This document shows positions 18,243 through 27,822 of a stretch of 64,000 bases of DNA, piece after piece; positions within the stretch are counted from its first letter, which is position 1, and each line of letters begins with the position of its first letter. Origin of the DNA: Arenibacter certesii DSM 19833 (GTDB lineage: Bacteria; Bacteroidota; Bacteroidia; Flavobacteriales; Flavobacteriaceae); the NCBI RefSeq assembly GCF_000429545.1, contig NZ_AUCB01000009.1, forward strand, positions 62,001 through 126,000, written 5' to 3'. A model generated the notes under the pieces. The model made no database searches and was not told the DNA's origin. It saw only the letters and a program-made list of their open reading frames with translations. Made by a program: the position numbers and the translations under genes.

Positions 18243-20150
18243 TTAAAGAAGGTTATTTCTAATCTCTTCCACCACTTCTGGGTTTAGAAGGGTACTTGTA
18301 TCACCTAAATTATCCATATCCCTACTGGCTAATTTCCTTAGGATACGTCTCATAATTTTACCAGAACGCGTTTTTGGTAACGCACTAGTGAATTGGATCT
18401 TATCTAACTTGGCAATTGGACCAATGTGTTCCGTAATCATTTGATTGATCTCTTTCCTGAGGTTTTCGTGCATTCGAGATTCTCCAGTCTCCTTTAAGGT
18501 TACGAAACCATAAAGTGCACTTCCTTTAACATCGTGTGGAACACCAACAATGGCCGATTCTGAAACTGCCGGATGCTCGTTTATAGAGTCTTCTATAGGG
18601 GCGGTTCCTAGGTTGTGGCCGGATACTATGATTACGTCATCTACACGTCCTGTAATTCTGTAGTAGCCTACTTCGTCCCTAAAGGCTCCATCGCCAGTGA
18701 AATAATAGTTGGGATAGGTAGAAAAATAAGTTTCCTTGTATCGCTTGTGATTATTCCAAATAGTTCTCGCTATCCCGGGCCATGGGAATTTTATAGATAA
18801 ACGTCCCTCTACTTGATTACCCTTTATTTCTTCACCTTTATCATCCATAATTGCGGGTTGAATTCCAATGAACGGTAGTGTTGCAAAAGTGGGTTTTGTT
18901 GGAGTTACAAAAGGGATGGGAGTAATCATTATACCTCCTGTCTCTGTTTGCCACCAAGTGTCCACTATCGGACTTTTCTTTTTTCCGATTACGTCGTTGT
19001 ACCAGTGCCAGGCTTCTTCGTTTATAGGCTCTCCTACGGATCCTAAAACTTTAAGCGAGCTTAGATCGTGTTTTTTGGTAAATTCTATATTCTGTTTTGC
19101 TAATGCCCTAATTGCTGTTGGAGCAGTATAGAATTGATTAACCTTGTGTTTTTCTACTATCTGCCAAAACCTACTGTAGTCTGGGTAGTTGGGAACCCCC
19201 TCAAACATAAGGGAAGTGGCTCCATTGGCCAAAGGTCCATAGACGATATAACTATGACCGGTAATCCAACCGATATCTGCCGTACACCAGTACACATCAT
19301 GTTCGGTATACTGAAAGACATTTTTAAAGGTATAGGCGGTATATACTAAATAGCCACCAGTGGTATGTACCATTCCCTTAGGGCTTCCTGTAGATCCGGA
19401 GGTATATAGGATGAACAAAGGATCTTCGGCATCCATTATCTCTGGGGCACAATTGGGATCAGCCTTATCTAATAAAGGTTGTAACCATTGATCACGGCCT
19501 TCTACAAAATTAATTTCGGTATTAGTACGCTTTACTAATAAAACGGACTTAACGCCTGGACATTTTTCTAACCCCTCATCTACTATGCTTTTTAGGGCTA
19601 TGGATTTGCTGCCTCTAAAGGAACCATCTGCGGTAATTACCAACTTACAATCGCTATCGTTTATCCTAGAGGATAATGCGGTTGATGAAAACCCAGCAAA
19701 TACCACGGAATGAATTGCTCCAATACGTGCACAAGCCAGTAATGATATGGTTAATTCCGGAATCATTGGGAGGTAGATACATACCCGGTCTCCCTTTTTT
19801 ATACCCTGATCTTTTAAAACATTCGCCAGTTTACATACCCTATCATGTAATTGTTTGTAGGTAATGTGTTCTGCTTCCTCATTAGGGTCGTTGGGTTCAA
19901 AAATAATAGCGGTTTTATCGCCTCTATTTAATAAGTGCCTGTCTATACAGTTTTCAGTAATATTTAGTTTAGCACCCTCAAACCATTTGATTTCCGGAGT
20001 ACTAAAATTCCAGCTAAGGACCTTATCCCATTTTTTACGCCATAAAAAATGTTCTTCTGCGACTTCTCCCCAAAAGTTTTCTGGTTCTCGGATGGATTTC
20101 CGATACACTTGATAGTACTCCTCCAAATGTTTAATGTGATAATTACTCAT
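18243..20150 (-). CDS. acs: Acetate--CoA ligase (acetyl-CoA synthetase)
   Basis: Converts acetate, ATP and CoA to acetyl-CoA, AMP and PPi in the cytoplasm. At 635 residues it has the normal length. Visible motifs are the AMP-binding loop YTSGSTGSPKGMVHTTGGYL (about 265-285), WWQTETGGIMITPIP, the hinge and ribose-binding YFTGDGAFRDE.GYYRITGRVDDVI, and the C-terminal catalytic lysine in PKTRSGKIMRRILR, the site of regulatory acetylation in other bacteria. It follows a Na+/solute symporter gene with a DUF4212 partner, on the same strand with a 153-base gap, so uptake and activation of acetate are encoded together. The gap suggests a separate promoter may exist, but I found no exact TAnnTTTG there. 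Confidence 0.96.
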   Translation of the reverse strand: MSNYHIKHLEEYYQVYRKSIREPENFWGEVAEEHFLWRKKWDKVLSWNFSTPEIKWFEGAKLNITENCIDRHLLNRGDKTAIIFEPNDPNEEAEHITYKQLHDRVCKLANVLKDQGIKKGDRVCIYLPMIPELTISLLACARIGAIHSVVFAGFSSTALSSRINDSDCKLVITADGSFRGSKSIALKSIVDEGLEKCPGVKSVLLVKRTNTEINFVEGRDQWLQPLLDKADPNCAPEIMDAEDPLFILYTSGSTGSPKGMVHTTGGYLVYTAYTFKNVFQYTEHDVYWCTADIGWITGHSYIVYGPLANGATSLMFEGVPNYPDYSRFWQIVEKHKVNQFYTAPTAIRALAKQNIEFTKKHDLSSLKVLGSVGEPINEEAWHWYNDVIGKKKSPIVDTWWQTETGGIMITPIPFVTPTKPTFATLPFIGIQPAIMDDKGEEIKGNQVEGRLSIKFPWPGIARTIWNNHKRYKETYFSTYPNYYFTGDGAFRDEVGYYRITGRVDDVIIVSGHNLGTAPIEDSINEHPAVSESAIVGVPHDVKGSALYGFVTLKETGESRMHENLRKEINQMITEHIGPIAKLDKIQFTSALPKTRSGKIMRRILRKLASRDMDNLGDTSTLLNPEVVEEIRNNLL

Positions 20151-20303
20151 GTTCTATTTGATTTTTTATAAATTTATACAAATCATCTTAATTCGGATAG
20201 TTTTGGGAAACGAATTTGTAAATCCATACTCTTTTGGAAAGGTTATTATGGAATGAAAACAAATATGCCATTTCCTATCCGACATTTATGCTCATAAAAT
20301 AAT

Positions 20304-22001
20304 TTAATGTTCTATTGCATCGCCAGCACCACTGGGAATCCTAATGTGTTCTACGATTTCCTGAACCTCTAATGGGGGTTCTGGGGTAAACTTATTGATG
20401 GCTATTGCAACGATAAAATTAACGATCATAGCTACAGTACCAAATCCCTCTGGGGATATTCCAAACCACCATTCAGATTTGTCTGGGATTTCTCCCAACC
20501 AGCCCAATTTAAATTTTGCCATATAGAATAACATTAGGCTTATCCCTACAATCATACCACCTATAGCTCCTTCTTTGTTCATTTTCTTATAAAATATCCC
20601 TAATACTATAGCTGGGAAAAAAGAAGCGGCGGCCAGTCCAAATGCCAATGCTACTACTGCAGCGACAAATCCTGGTGGGTGGATGCCAAAATACCCTGCA
20701 ACGACTACCGCTACTGTTGCCGCGGCGCGAGCGGACCATAGTTCTCCTTTTTCTGAGATATTGGGCAAAAATATTTTCTTGATAAGGTCGTGGGAAACTG
20801 AGGAGGAAATCACTAATAGTAATCCCGCGGCAGTAGAAAGGGCTGCTGCTAGGCCTCCTGCAGCTACCAAAGCGATCACCCACGCCGGAAGATTGGCGAT
20901 CTCTGGATTGGCCAGCACCATAATATCATTGTCTACCGTAAGTTCATTTTGGTTGGGATCGGCGAGATACTGAATTAATCCATCCCTATTTTTATCTTCA
21001 AAGGATAAGAGTCCGGTTTCTTCCCAATTTTTAAACCATACTGGCATGTCAATATAAGGCTGTTTGCTCACCGTATTTATTAAATTAATTTTAGAAAAAA
21101 CGGAAATAGCGGGAGCTGTAGTGTACAGGATTGCAATCAGTAGGAGTGCCAGTCCTGCCGATTTACGGGCATCTTTAACTCTTTTTACAGTAAAAAACCG
21201 AACAATAACGTGTGGGAGCCCTGCGGTGCCAACCATTAACGCCAAGGTAATAGCAAAGACATCTATCATGGATTTGGATCCGTCCGTGTATTCTGCAAAA
21301 CCCAGTTCGGTAGAGAGTCCATTTAAACGATCCAATAAAAAGGTGCCAGAGCCATCGTTAAAAGTGGTGCCCATTCCCAGCTGTGGAACTGGGTTACCCG
21401 TCATTTGAAAGGAAATATATATAGCGGGTACCATAAAAGCGAAGATCAGAACGCAGTACTGTGCTACTTGAGTATAGGTAATCCCTTTCATACCTCCCAA
21501 AACGGCATAAAACAGTACAATTACCATCCCTATAATGACTCCGGTATCGATCTCCACCTGTAAAAATCTTGAAAAAACAACGCCAACGCCCCTCATTTGG
21601 CCCGCTACATAGGTGAAGGATACGATTAAGGCGCAAAAAACAGCTACCATTCTAGCTGTATTGGAATAGTAGCGTTCCCCAATAAAATCGGGGACTGTAA
21701 ACTTCCCGAATTTCCTAAGGTAGGGGGCAAGTAGTAGTGCTAGTAACACATATCCACCCGTCCACCCCATAAGGTATACCGAGCCATCATACCCTGCAAA
21801 GGCTATAATACCAGCCATAGAGATAAAGGAAGCTGCTGACATCCAGTCGGCCGCAGTAGCCATTCCGTTCGCTAGAGGGGACACTCCGCCACCGGCCACA
21901 TAAAATTCTTTTGTTGAACCTGCCCTGGACCAAATAGCAATTCCGATATAAAGGGCAAAAGTAATTCCTACGAGAAGGTAGGTCCAGGTTTGAACACTCA
22001 T
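20304..22001 (-). CDS. Sodium:solute symporter, probable acetate/cation symporter
   Basis: 565-residue inner-membrane transporter of the SSS family, LeuT fold with about 13 helices. The family signature region is seen in ADWMSAASFISMAG (early helix), YAVLGGMKGITYTQVAQYCV and AALSTAAGLLLVISSSVSHD. A roughly 60-residue insert between helices (INLINTVSKQPYIDMP to AGLPAWV) and the C-terminal tail place it near ActP and the VC_2705-type symporters rather than the glucose or proline branches. The next gene upstream encodes the DUF4212 small protein that typically accompanies this subtype, and acs follows, so acetate or another short carboxylate is the most likely substrate. Substrate is inferred from neighbours, not from binding residues. 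Confidence 0.9.
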   Translation of the reverse strand: MSVQTWTYLLVGITFALYIGIAIWSRAGSTKEFYVAGGGVSPLANGMATAADWMSAASFISMAGIIAFAGYDGSVYLMGWTGGYVLLALLLAPYLRKFGKFTVPDFIGERYYSNTARMVAVFCALIVSFTYVAGQMRGVGVVFSRFLQVEIDTGVIIGMVIVLFYAVLGGMKGITYTQVAQYCVLIFAFMVPAIYISFQMTGNPVPQLGMGTTFNDGSGTFLLDRLNGLSTELGFAEYTDGSKSMIDVFAITLALMVGTAGLPHVIVRFFTVKRVKDARKSAGLALLLIAILYTTAPAISVFSKINLINTVSKQPYIDMPVWFKNWEETGLLSFEDKNRDGLIQYLADPNQNELTVDNDIMVLANPEIANLPAWVIALVAAGGLAAALSTAAGLLLVISSSVSHDLIKKIFLPNISEKGELWSARAAATVAVVVAGYFGIHPPGFVAAVVALAFGLAAASFFPAIVLGIFYKKMNKEGAIGGMIVGISLMLFYMAKFKLGWLGEIPDKSEWWFGISPEGFGTVAMIVNFIVAIAINKFTPEPPLEVQEIVEHIRIPSGAGDAIEH

Positions 22002-22034
22002 AGTGTATGGTTTTGGTTGTTGGTTGGTTAATTT

Positions 22035-22295
22035 TTATTCGTTATAGCCGTATTTTTTGTCCAATTTGTTCATTAGGTAAACGTAGACGAAGATGAGGAC
22101 TACGAAAACATAAATGGATCCTTGTTGTGCAAACCAAAACCCTAGTTTAAATCCTCCGAGTTTAAAAGTATTTAGGAAATCCTTAAAGAGTATCCCAGCA
22201 CCAAAAGAGACCAAAAACCAAATAAAAAGCAGAATGAAGAGATAACGGACGTTTTCTTTCCAATATGCGGTGGCCTTTTTTTGTTTGTCTTCCAT
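22035..22295 (-). CDS. DUF4212 small membrane protein, symporter partner
   Basis: 86-residue protein with two transmembrane helices (YLFILLFIWFLVSFGAGILF and GSIYVFVVLIFVYVYLMN) joined by a short loop containing the family segment FKLGGFKLGFWFAQQGSIYV. DUF4212 proteins are found almost always directly before an SSS symporter, here 33 bases away, and are annotated as its small subunit. The open frame extends to a TTG at 22322, but the ATG at 22295 gives MEDKQKKATAYWKEN, the usual N-terminus, because the AYWKEN motif starts the family domain. First gene of the acetate module. Confidence 0.88.
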   Translation of the reverse strand: MEDKQKKATAYWKENVRYLFILLFIWFLVSFGAGILFKDFLNTFKLGGFKLGFWFAQQGSIYVFVVLIFVYVYLMNKLDKKYGYNE

Positions 22296-22374
22296 GTGGT
22301 TTGGTTTTTTATTTGTTGACAAGTTTTTTGCGTTTTCTAAGGTACGGATTTGAATAATAATCTGATAATTTAAT

Positions 22375-23451
22375 TTATGCTGGTAAGTAGATTACCCCAC
22401 CAGAACAATCGCGTTTTGCTCCGGTAACGGAACGCAAACAATTTATAGAATTCTCCTCTCGTAATACTGCCATGAGGGCGAAGATTAGGGCTTCTTTAAA
22501 CTCTACTAGGAGGTTAGTGGGTTTTACCACTTTGGTGTTACTGCCAACTTTTTCTTGTAATGTTTCCATAAGAAAACCGTTTAGGGCACCTCCCCCTGTA
22601 ACAAAAAGTGTATTTTCTGTTTTGTTTTTTTGCAATTCCACCTGTTTAGCAATTTGGTCACAGATATGGTGGATACTGGTATGTAATAGGTTTTCTATAT
22701 TGTCGTCGTTAGCCTCAACAATGGGAACCACTTGAGCTACAAACCATTCAAAACCAATTGACTTTGGAAAAGGCAGTTTGTAGAATTCTAGGTTGTTTAA
22801 TTGCTCCAGCATGGGCTTGTTGATACTTCCTTTTCTGGCTAGGGCCCCATCCTTGTCATAGTTGAGGTTTATTTTCTGAGTAATGTGGTTAAGAATCATA
22901 TTTGCCAGACCAATATCATAGGCCAATCGTTCCCCATTACGTTCAAAGGAAATATTGCTAATTCCTCCTAAGTTTAGACAATAATCGTACTGCCCAAAAA
23001 AGAGTCGGTCTCCTAAAGGCACCAAAGGTGCTCCTTGTCCGCCCAGCGCCACATCGTTAGAACGGAAATCACAAATTACCTTAATGCCACTTTCATTGGC
23101 TAGATGTTGACCAGAGCCTATTTGAAAAGTGAACCCCTTTTGTGGTTGATGATGAGTGGTATGTCCATGGCTACCTATAAAATGGGCTTCCAATTCATGG
23201 GTCTTAATAAACTCCTTGGATTGTTTTCCTAGCCAGGTTCCATAAGTGTTATGAAATTCTAAAAGCGTATCAGCAGGTAGATAAATTGCATTTTTAAGCT
23301 TCTCTTTTAATGTATCGGAATAGGGAATGCTATCCGTATTTTTTATATCGAAATCCCATCCCGTGGGTGTTTTCCAAATATGGCAATAGGTTAGATCCAA
23401 GCCATCTAGGGAGGTACCGGACATTAATCCCAAAACTTTATAAATTTTCAT
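22375..23451 (-). CDS. anmK: Anhydro-N-acetylmuramic acid kinase
   Basis: Opens and phosphorylates 1,6-anhydro-MurNAc to MurNAc-6-phosphate, an ATP-dependent cytoplasmic step of peptidoglycan recycling. 358 residues, near the 370 of the E. coli enzyme. Motifs seen are the N-terminal phosphate loop GLMSGTSLDGLD, GSHGHTTHHQPQKGFTFQIG, CDFRSNDVALGGQGAPLVP (with the catalytic Asp region) and LNLGGISNIS, plus VTGGGALNGFLM near the C-terminus. The gene follows the NagZ-like fusion gene by 18 bases on the same strand. The product would feed MurQ, whose gene lies at 41306. It is the most downstream gene of a nagX-GH3-anmK run. Confidence 0.95.
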   Translation of the reverse strand: MKIYKVLGLMSGTSLDGLDLTYCHIWKTPTGWDFDIKNTDSIPYSDTLKEKLKNAIYLPADTLLEFHNTYGTWLGKQSKEFIKTHELEAHFIGSHGHTTHHQPQKGFTFQIGSGQHLANESGIKVICDFRSNDVALGGQGAPLVPLGDRLFFGQYDYCLNLGGISNISFERNGERLAYDIGLANMILNHITQKINLNYDKDGALARKGSINKPMLEQLNNLEFYKLPFPKSIGFEWFVAQVVPIVEANDDNIENLLHTSIHHICDQIAKQVELQKNKTENTLFVTGGGALNGFLMETLQEKVGSNTKVVKPTNLLVEFKEALIFALMAVLREENSINCLRSVTGAKRDCSGGVIYLPA

Positions 23452-23469
23452 CCTTTATTGGTTCTAGGA

Positions 23470-26412
23470 TTATTTGATAGCATCGTAAAGAACCTGTTGA
23501 ATATTGGTTCGGGTGTTCAGTTTATACAAGGTGGTATTTTCCCGGGTAGGCAATACTCGGTTCGAAAGAAATAAGTATAATAGCTCCTCCTTTGGGTCCA
23601 TCCAAACCATAATTCCAGTAAATCCAGTATGTCCAAAACTATCGCTACTTGCATCTTTAGCGGTATTGCTATTTACACCTTTGTATTCTAAAAAAGGCTT
23701 GTCGAATCCTAATCCGCGGTGATTATTGTTTTCTGGGAATTGAACTTTGGTAAACTCTTTTACCGTACTTTCCTTAATATATTCTTCGCCTCCGTAGGTA
23801 CCCATATTAAGATACATTTGCATTAACTTGGCTAAATCGTTGGTATTGGAGAACAGACCTGCATTGGCAGAAATGCCGCCCATCATGGCTGCACCTTCAT
23901 CGTGTACGGTACCATGTACTGGTAGGTGCCTAAACATAAAATCGTGCTCGGTAGGTATGATTTGGTTTTTGTTAAACTTTTTATCTGGATTATACGTTAA
24001 GGTGTATGCTCCTAGTTTGTTATAAAAATTCTGATCTACGTAGTTCACAAAATCCTCCTTGGTAATTTCTTCAATCATTGTGGGTAAGAGCATAAAAAGC
24101 AAACCAGAATATTTATATTCCCTTTTTTCTAAGAGAGCCGATTTTTTAATCGCTTTAAATATTTTTTTTTGATAATTGCGGTGTAACCACATATTGGAGC
24201 TGATTTTTATAGGAAACCGAGCCGACGAATCTTTTTTAATAGTACTCCATTTATAGCTTCCATTTTTTCTAAGGGTATTTTTCCAATAGGTGATATAGGG
24301 ATTAAATCCAGCTTGGTGCGCTAGTATTTCCCTAAAATTGGCATCTGCTTTATTGGAGTTTTTAAAATATCTCAGGTAATCATCTATCCCTTTATCGAGG
24401 TCAAACCTTCCTTCATCATACAATTTCATTACAGCAGGAAGAGCAGAGGAAATTTTAGTAACGGATGCTAGATCATAAATATCCTCAAGGGACACTTTTG
24501 TGGTGTCGTTGTATTTTTTTAGACCGTAGGCCTTGTGTAAAACAACTTTCCCATTTTTAGCCACTAAAAGCTGTCCTCCAGGAGTAGCGTTTAAATCAAT
24601 AGCCTGGTTCATTAAAGAATCTACCCCATGGTATAGGGTTTTGGAATCCATCCCAGCATCTTCCGGTAGGGTATATTTAAACCGAATTCCGCCTTTAATG
24701 GTAAGTCCGTCCCCAGCCTTAAATTTTTTCCCGATTCCCACAGGGAGTTGACCATTAGCACCCACACCACCGAAAATTAATTGTGCGGACAAGTCTTGTG
24801 CCGATTCTCCATCCTGATAGCTAACAATAAGCCCCTTGGCATTATCTAAGTTGTTAAGTTTATCTATAGAATATGGGTTTTTAAAATAGGCAACTACCGT
24901 ATTATTAAAAGGTAGGGTTTGAATAAAAGACTGTACGGATTCTGAAAATTTTATGGTGTTTCGTGGTCTGGGAGTGTCATCATGTACACCAACTATAACC
25001 AAGTTGTATTGGGGAAGCTCTTTCTTAATTGCTTCCATTTCCTTTTGGGAGGCTTCCATTGGAAGTGTAAAATGATCTACTTTGGTATATAGATCCAACG
25101 TTTTTTGGAATGTAGTTTTTTTGTCGGCACCAATAGAAACCGACATGATTTTTAAAGTATCCAAGTGTTTTAGAGGAAGGAGGTCTGCCTCATTTTTAAG
25201 TACAGTTAAAGATGCCTCGGTTAGTTTACGCTCTAACAATAAGGCATGTGGATTGTTTATGTCCAGCAGTAGATTGGAAACAGGCAAAGGCTCGTATTTG
25301 TTTAGGTTTACCCATTGCTTAGCCGCAAGGATTTTACGTACCCTGGCATCTATTGTTTTTTGCGAAATGATTCCTTTGTCTACGGCCTTTTTAATTTCAG
25401 TAATTGCTTTGGAGACGTCTTGCACAATCTCTAAAACATCATTACCAGCCAATACAGCTTGTTTATCTACAATCCCAGGTAAATTGCCTTTGGTTACCCC
25501 CTTCATTTCCATAGCATCGGTTACAATAAGACCTTCAAAACCCAATTGGTCTTGTAGTAGGTCGTTGATTATTGCTTTGGAAAGGGTTGAAGGTACCCCG
25601 GATGGGTCTAATGCCGGAATGTTTAAATGGGCTACCATCATGCCATTGATGCCGGCATTTATAAGTTCTTTAAAGGGGTACAGCTCTAGATCGTTTAATC
25701 GCTCTCTAGAGTGGTTTATTTGTGGAAGATCAAAATGGGAATCTGTACTGGTGTCTCCATGACCAGGGAAATGTTTTGCGGTTGTAATTAGTCCTCCATC
25801 TTGCATTCCTTGCATATAGGCAATGCTCTTTTCGGCAACCTTATATTTGTCCTCACCAAAGGATCGGTAGTTAATTACCGGGTTATTCGGGTTGTTATTT
25901 ACATCGGCAACGGGAGCAAAGTTCAGGTGTAATCCTACTCTTTTAATCTGATGCGCCATTTCTTTTCCCATCTCATAGATTAAGTTATCGTCCTGTATTG
26001 CTCCTAGGGCCATTTGGAAGGGAAAACTTATGGTACTATCCAATCGCATCCCCAAGCCCCACTCGGCATCAATTGCTCCCATTAGGGGTACTTTGGAAGC
26101 ATTTTGGTACTCGTTCATCAATTTTACCTGAGTTACGGGATCACCTTGAAAAAAGACCAACCCTCCAATATTCCAATCTTTTATGGTTTTTAGGATATCC
26201 GCTCGGTGTTCCGGCCCACGATTAGAGTAGGCAGACACCCATATAAGTTGTCCAATACGCTCCTGTGGGGTTAGGGATTTCATTATGGAATCTACCCAGG
26301 TACTTTCGGTATATTGTAAGAATTCTGGTGTCTTTTTAGAATTTTCCTGGGCTCGCGAAATTGTAGCAAATAGGCATAGGGTAATGAGTAAGGGTATTTT
26401 TTTAATAGACAT
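23470..26412 (-). CDS. NagZ-like GH3 beta-N-acetylhexosaminidase fused to a class C-type serine hydrolase
   Basis: 980-residue exported fusion. Signal peptide at residues 1-19 (SIKKIPLLITLCLFATISRA). Residues about 35-390 form a family 3 barrel with the NagZ loop KHFPGHGDTSTDSH (about 213-226), which carries the unusual His-Asp acid/base pair, and the nucleophile region IVTDAMEMKG. About 390-590 resembles the GH3 C-terminal domain. About 600-980 is a beta-lactamase/esterase domain with SxxK as SVTK (Ser650), a YSG tyrosine motif and HTG at the end (GHTGFTGIMVW). The known role of such hexosaminidases is removing GlcNAc from muropeptides; the second domain may cut stem peptides. The longer frame from 26478 was rejected because it overlaps the upstream gene and hides the signal peptide. 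Confidence 0.9.
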   Translation of the reverse strand: MSIKKIPLLITLCLFATISRAQENSKKTPEFLQYTESTWVDSIMKSLTPQERIGQLIWVSAYSNRGPEHRADILKTIKDWNIGGLVFFQGDPVTQVKLMNEYQNASKVPLMGAIDAEWGLGMRLDSTISFPFQMALGAIQDDNLIYEMGKEMAHQIKRVGLHLNFAPVADVNNNPNNPVINYRSFGEDKYKVAEKSIAYMQGMQDGGLITTAKHFPGHGDTSTDSHFDLPQINHSRERLNDLELYPFKELINAGINGMMVAHLNIPALDPSGVPSTLSKAIINDLLQDQLGFEGLIVTDAMEMKGVTKGNLPGIVDKQAVLAGNDVLEIVQDVSKAITEIKKAVDKGIISQKTIDARVRKILAAKQWVNLNKYEPLPVSNLLLDINNPHALLLERKLTEASLTVLKNEADLLPLKHLDTLKIMSVSIGADKKTTFQKTLDLYTKVDHFTLPMEASQKEMEAIKKELPQYNLVIVGVHDDTPRPRNTIKFSESVQSFIQTLPFNNTVVAYFKNPYSIDKLNNLDNAKGLIVSYQDGESAQDLSAQLIFGGVGANGQLPVGIGKKFKAGDGLTIKGGIRFKYTLPEDAGMDSKTLYHGVDSLMNQAIDLNATPGGQLLVAKNGKVVLHKAYGLKKYNDTTKVSLEDIYDLASVTKISSALPAVMKLYDEGRFDLDKGIDDYLRYFKNSNKADANFREILAHQAGFNPYITYWKNTLRKNGSYKWSTIKKDSSARFPIKISSNMWLHRNYQKKIFKAIKKSALLEKREYKYSGLLFMLLPTMIEEITKEDFVNYVDQNFYNKLGAYTLTYNPDKKFNKNQIIPTEHDFMFRHLPVHGTVHDEGAAMMGGISANAGLFSNTNDLAKLMQMYLNMGTYGGEEYIKESTVKEFTKVQFPENNNHRGLGFDKPFLEYKGVNSNTAKDASSDSFGHTGFTGIMVWMDPKEELLYLFLSNRVLPTRENTTLYKLNTRTNIQQVLYDAIK

Positions 26413-26426
26413 ATTAGTGTGAATTA

Positions 26427-27557
26427 TTATACTTTTATATATATTTTTTTCTTGTCCAGTACATAGCCCAGTAGCCACATTACTGCTATAAAGCTGATGG
26501 CAAACGCAAGAGAAGCATTTACCTCACTTAGCCAGCTTAAATATAGGTTTTTATACAGCCACGAATGAAGAGAGACTCCGCCAATACGAATCAAACCAAG
26601 AAGTTTTGCGACTACGCCCGATACCACAAAAATAAAAAGAGGATTTTTGCCGAATGCTTCAAAGAAATAGGCCCATTTTTTAAGGTTCAATAACTCTATA
26701 ACATAGATTAAAATGGCCATTACCATTAGCGTCCATCCCGTACTATATAAGACGTAACTACTGGTCCATATAGGTTTGTTAATTGGAAAATATACGTCCC
26801 AAATAAGCGCTATAATTACAAGAACAATGCCCGAGGCTATAAGTTGTAAAACGGTTTTAAGATTTTTGCCTGATTTCTGTACAAAGACGCCAGCCGCGTA
26901 TCCCGCAATAACATTTACAGTAGCGGTTAAGGTACTTAAGAGCCCCTCTGGATCAAAGGGAATACCAAATCCTTTATATATATTTTCTGGCCTAAAAATT
27001 AGATTGTCAAATTTTAGAGCGGCATTATTCTCTAAGCTGAAGGGGTTGGGCGATGATCCAAAAAAATACATTATGGCCCAATAGGCTAGGAGAATTAATA
27101 CTCCGACAATGACAGATTTTTTAAGTTTTAAATAATGAATGATTAAAGAAGCAAAGAGATAACATAATGCAATCCGTTGCAATACCCCCATAATACGGAT
27201 ATTGGCTAAATTTTTAAATGTAATTCCATCATCGGCACGATAAATAAAGGGGAATGCATTTAACAGGAGTCCGATTAAAAATATCATCCCTGCCCGCTTA
27301 ACTATTTTTCTTAAAATTAGGCTGTTTCCCATGGTCTGATATTTTTTCAAACTAAAGCTCATGGCGGTACCCACAACAAAAAGAAAGGAAGGGAATACCC
27401 AATCTGTAGGAGTAAAGCCGTGCCAAGCGGCGTGTTTAAGTGGTGGGTAGATGTGTGACCAGCTTCCTGGGTTGTTTACCATTATCATTAAGGCAATGGT
27501 CATACCTCGTAAAATATCCAAGGCGTAATACCTTTGCGTAGTAATTGTTTTCTCCAT
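26427..27557 (-). CDS. NagX/HGSNAT-like membrane acyltransferase (COG4299, DUF5009)
   Basis: 376-residue inner-membrane protein with about ten or eleven helices. The N-terminal motif ALDILRGMTIALMIMVNNPG, followed by LKHAAWHGFTPTDWVFPSFLFVVG with the conserved histidine, is characteristic of the family related to human heparan-alpha-glucosaminide N-acetyltransferase. It ends with SFIAVMWLLGYVLDKKKIYIKV. Members called NagX in proteobacteria sit in GlcNAc use clusters and are thought to acetylate amino sugars across the membrane; that activity is inferred. Here it directly precedes the NagZ-like hydrolase (14-base gap) and anmK, which fits amino-sugar handling. It is divergent from the phosphodiester glycosidase gene; the 265-base region between holds no clear promoter match. 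Confidence 0.85.
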   Translation of the reverse strand: MEKTITTQRYYALDILRGMTIALMIMVNNPGSWSHIYPPLKHAAWHGFTPTDWVFPSFLFVVGTAMSFSLKKYQTMGNSLILRKIVKRAGMIFLIGLLLNAFPFIYRADDGITFKNLANIRIMGVLQRIALCYLFASLIIHYLKLKKSVIVGVLILLAYWAIMYFFGSSPNPFSLENNAALKFDNLIFRPENIYKGFGIPFDPEGLLSTLTATVNVIAGYAAGVFVQKSGKNLKTVLQLIASGIVLVIIALIWDVYFPINKPIWTSSYVLYSTGWTLMVMAILIYVIELLNLKKWAYFFEAFGKNPLFIFVVSGVVAKLLGLIRIGGVSLHSWLYKNLYLSWLSEVNASLAFAISFIAVMWLLGYVLDKKKIYIKV

Positions 27558-27822
27558 TGATGGTTGGCTTTTTTTAAAGATTTAGATCAAGATTTAATCT
27601 GTTGGTTATTTTAAATTCAAATCTCTAAAAGTAAGGCTTTTTTTCGCAAATTAATAGAGAGTTTACCCCATTTGTTAACTACTCCCACTGTTTTGTAACG
27701 GTTTTGGGTAAAGCGAGTTAAAGACTAGGTTCTGAATAGAGGGAGCTTTATATTTAGGGCTTGTAATTAAATAGTATGTCCATTAATGGTTATTTAATAG
27801 TAACAATTCTATTTCTGTGTAT

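Noticed and set aside
25082-25762. 226-codon frame on the plus strand opposite the NagZ-like gene
   Set aside because: Lies entirely opposite a well supported gene, has no family motif, and its composition (rich in Ser, Leu, Arg) is that of an antisense shadow.
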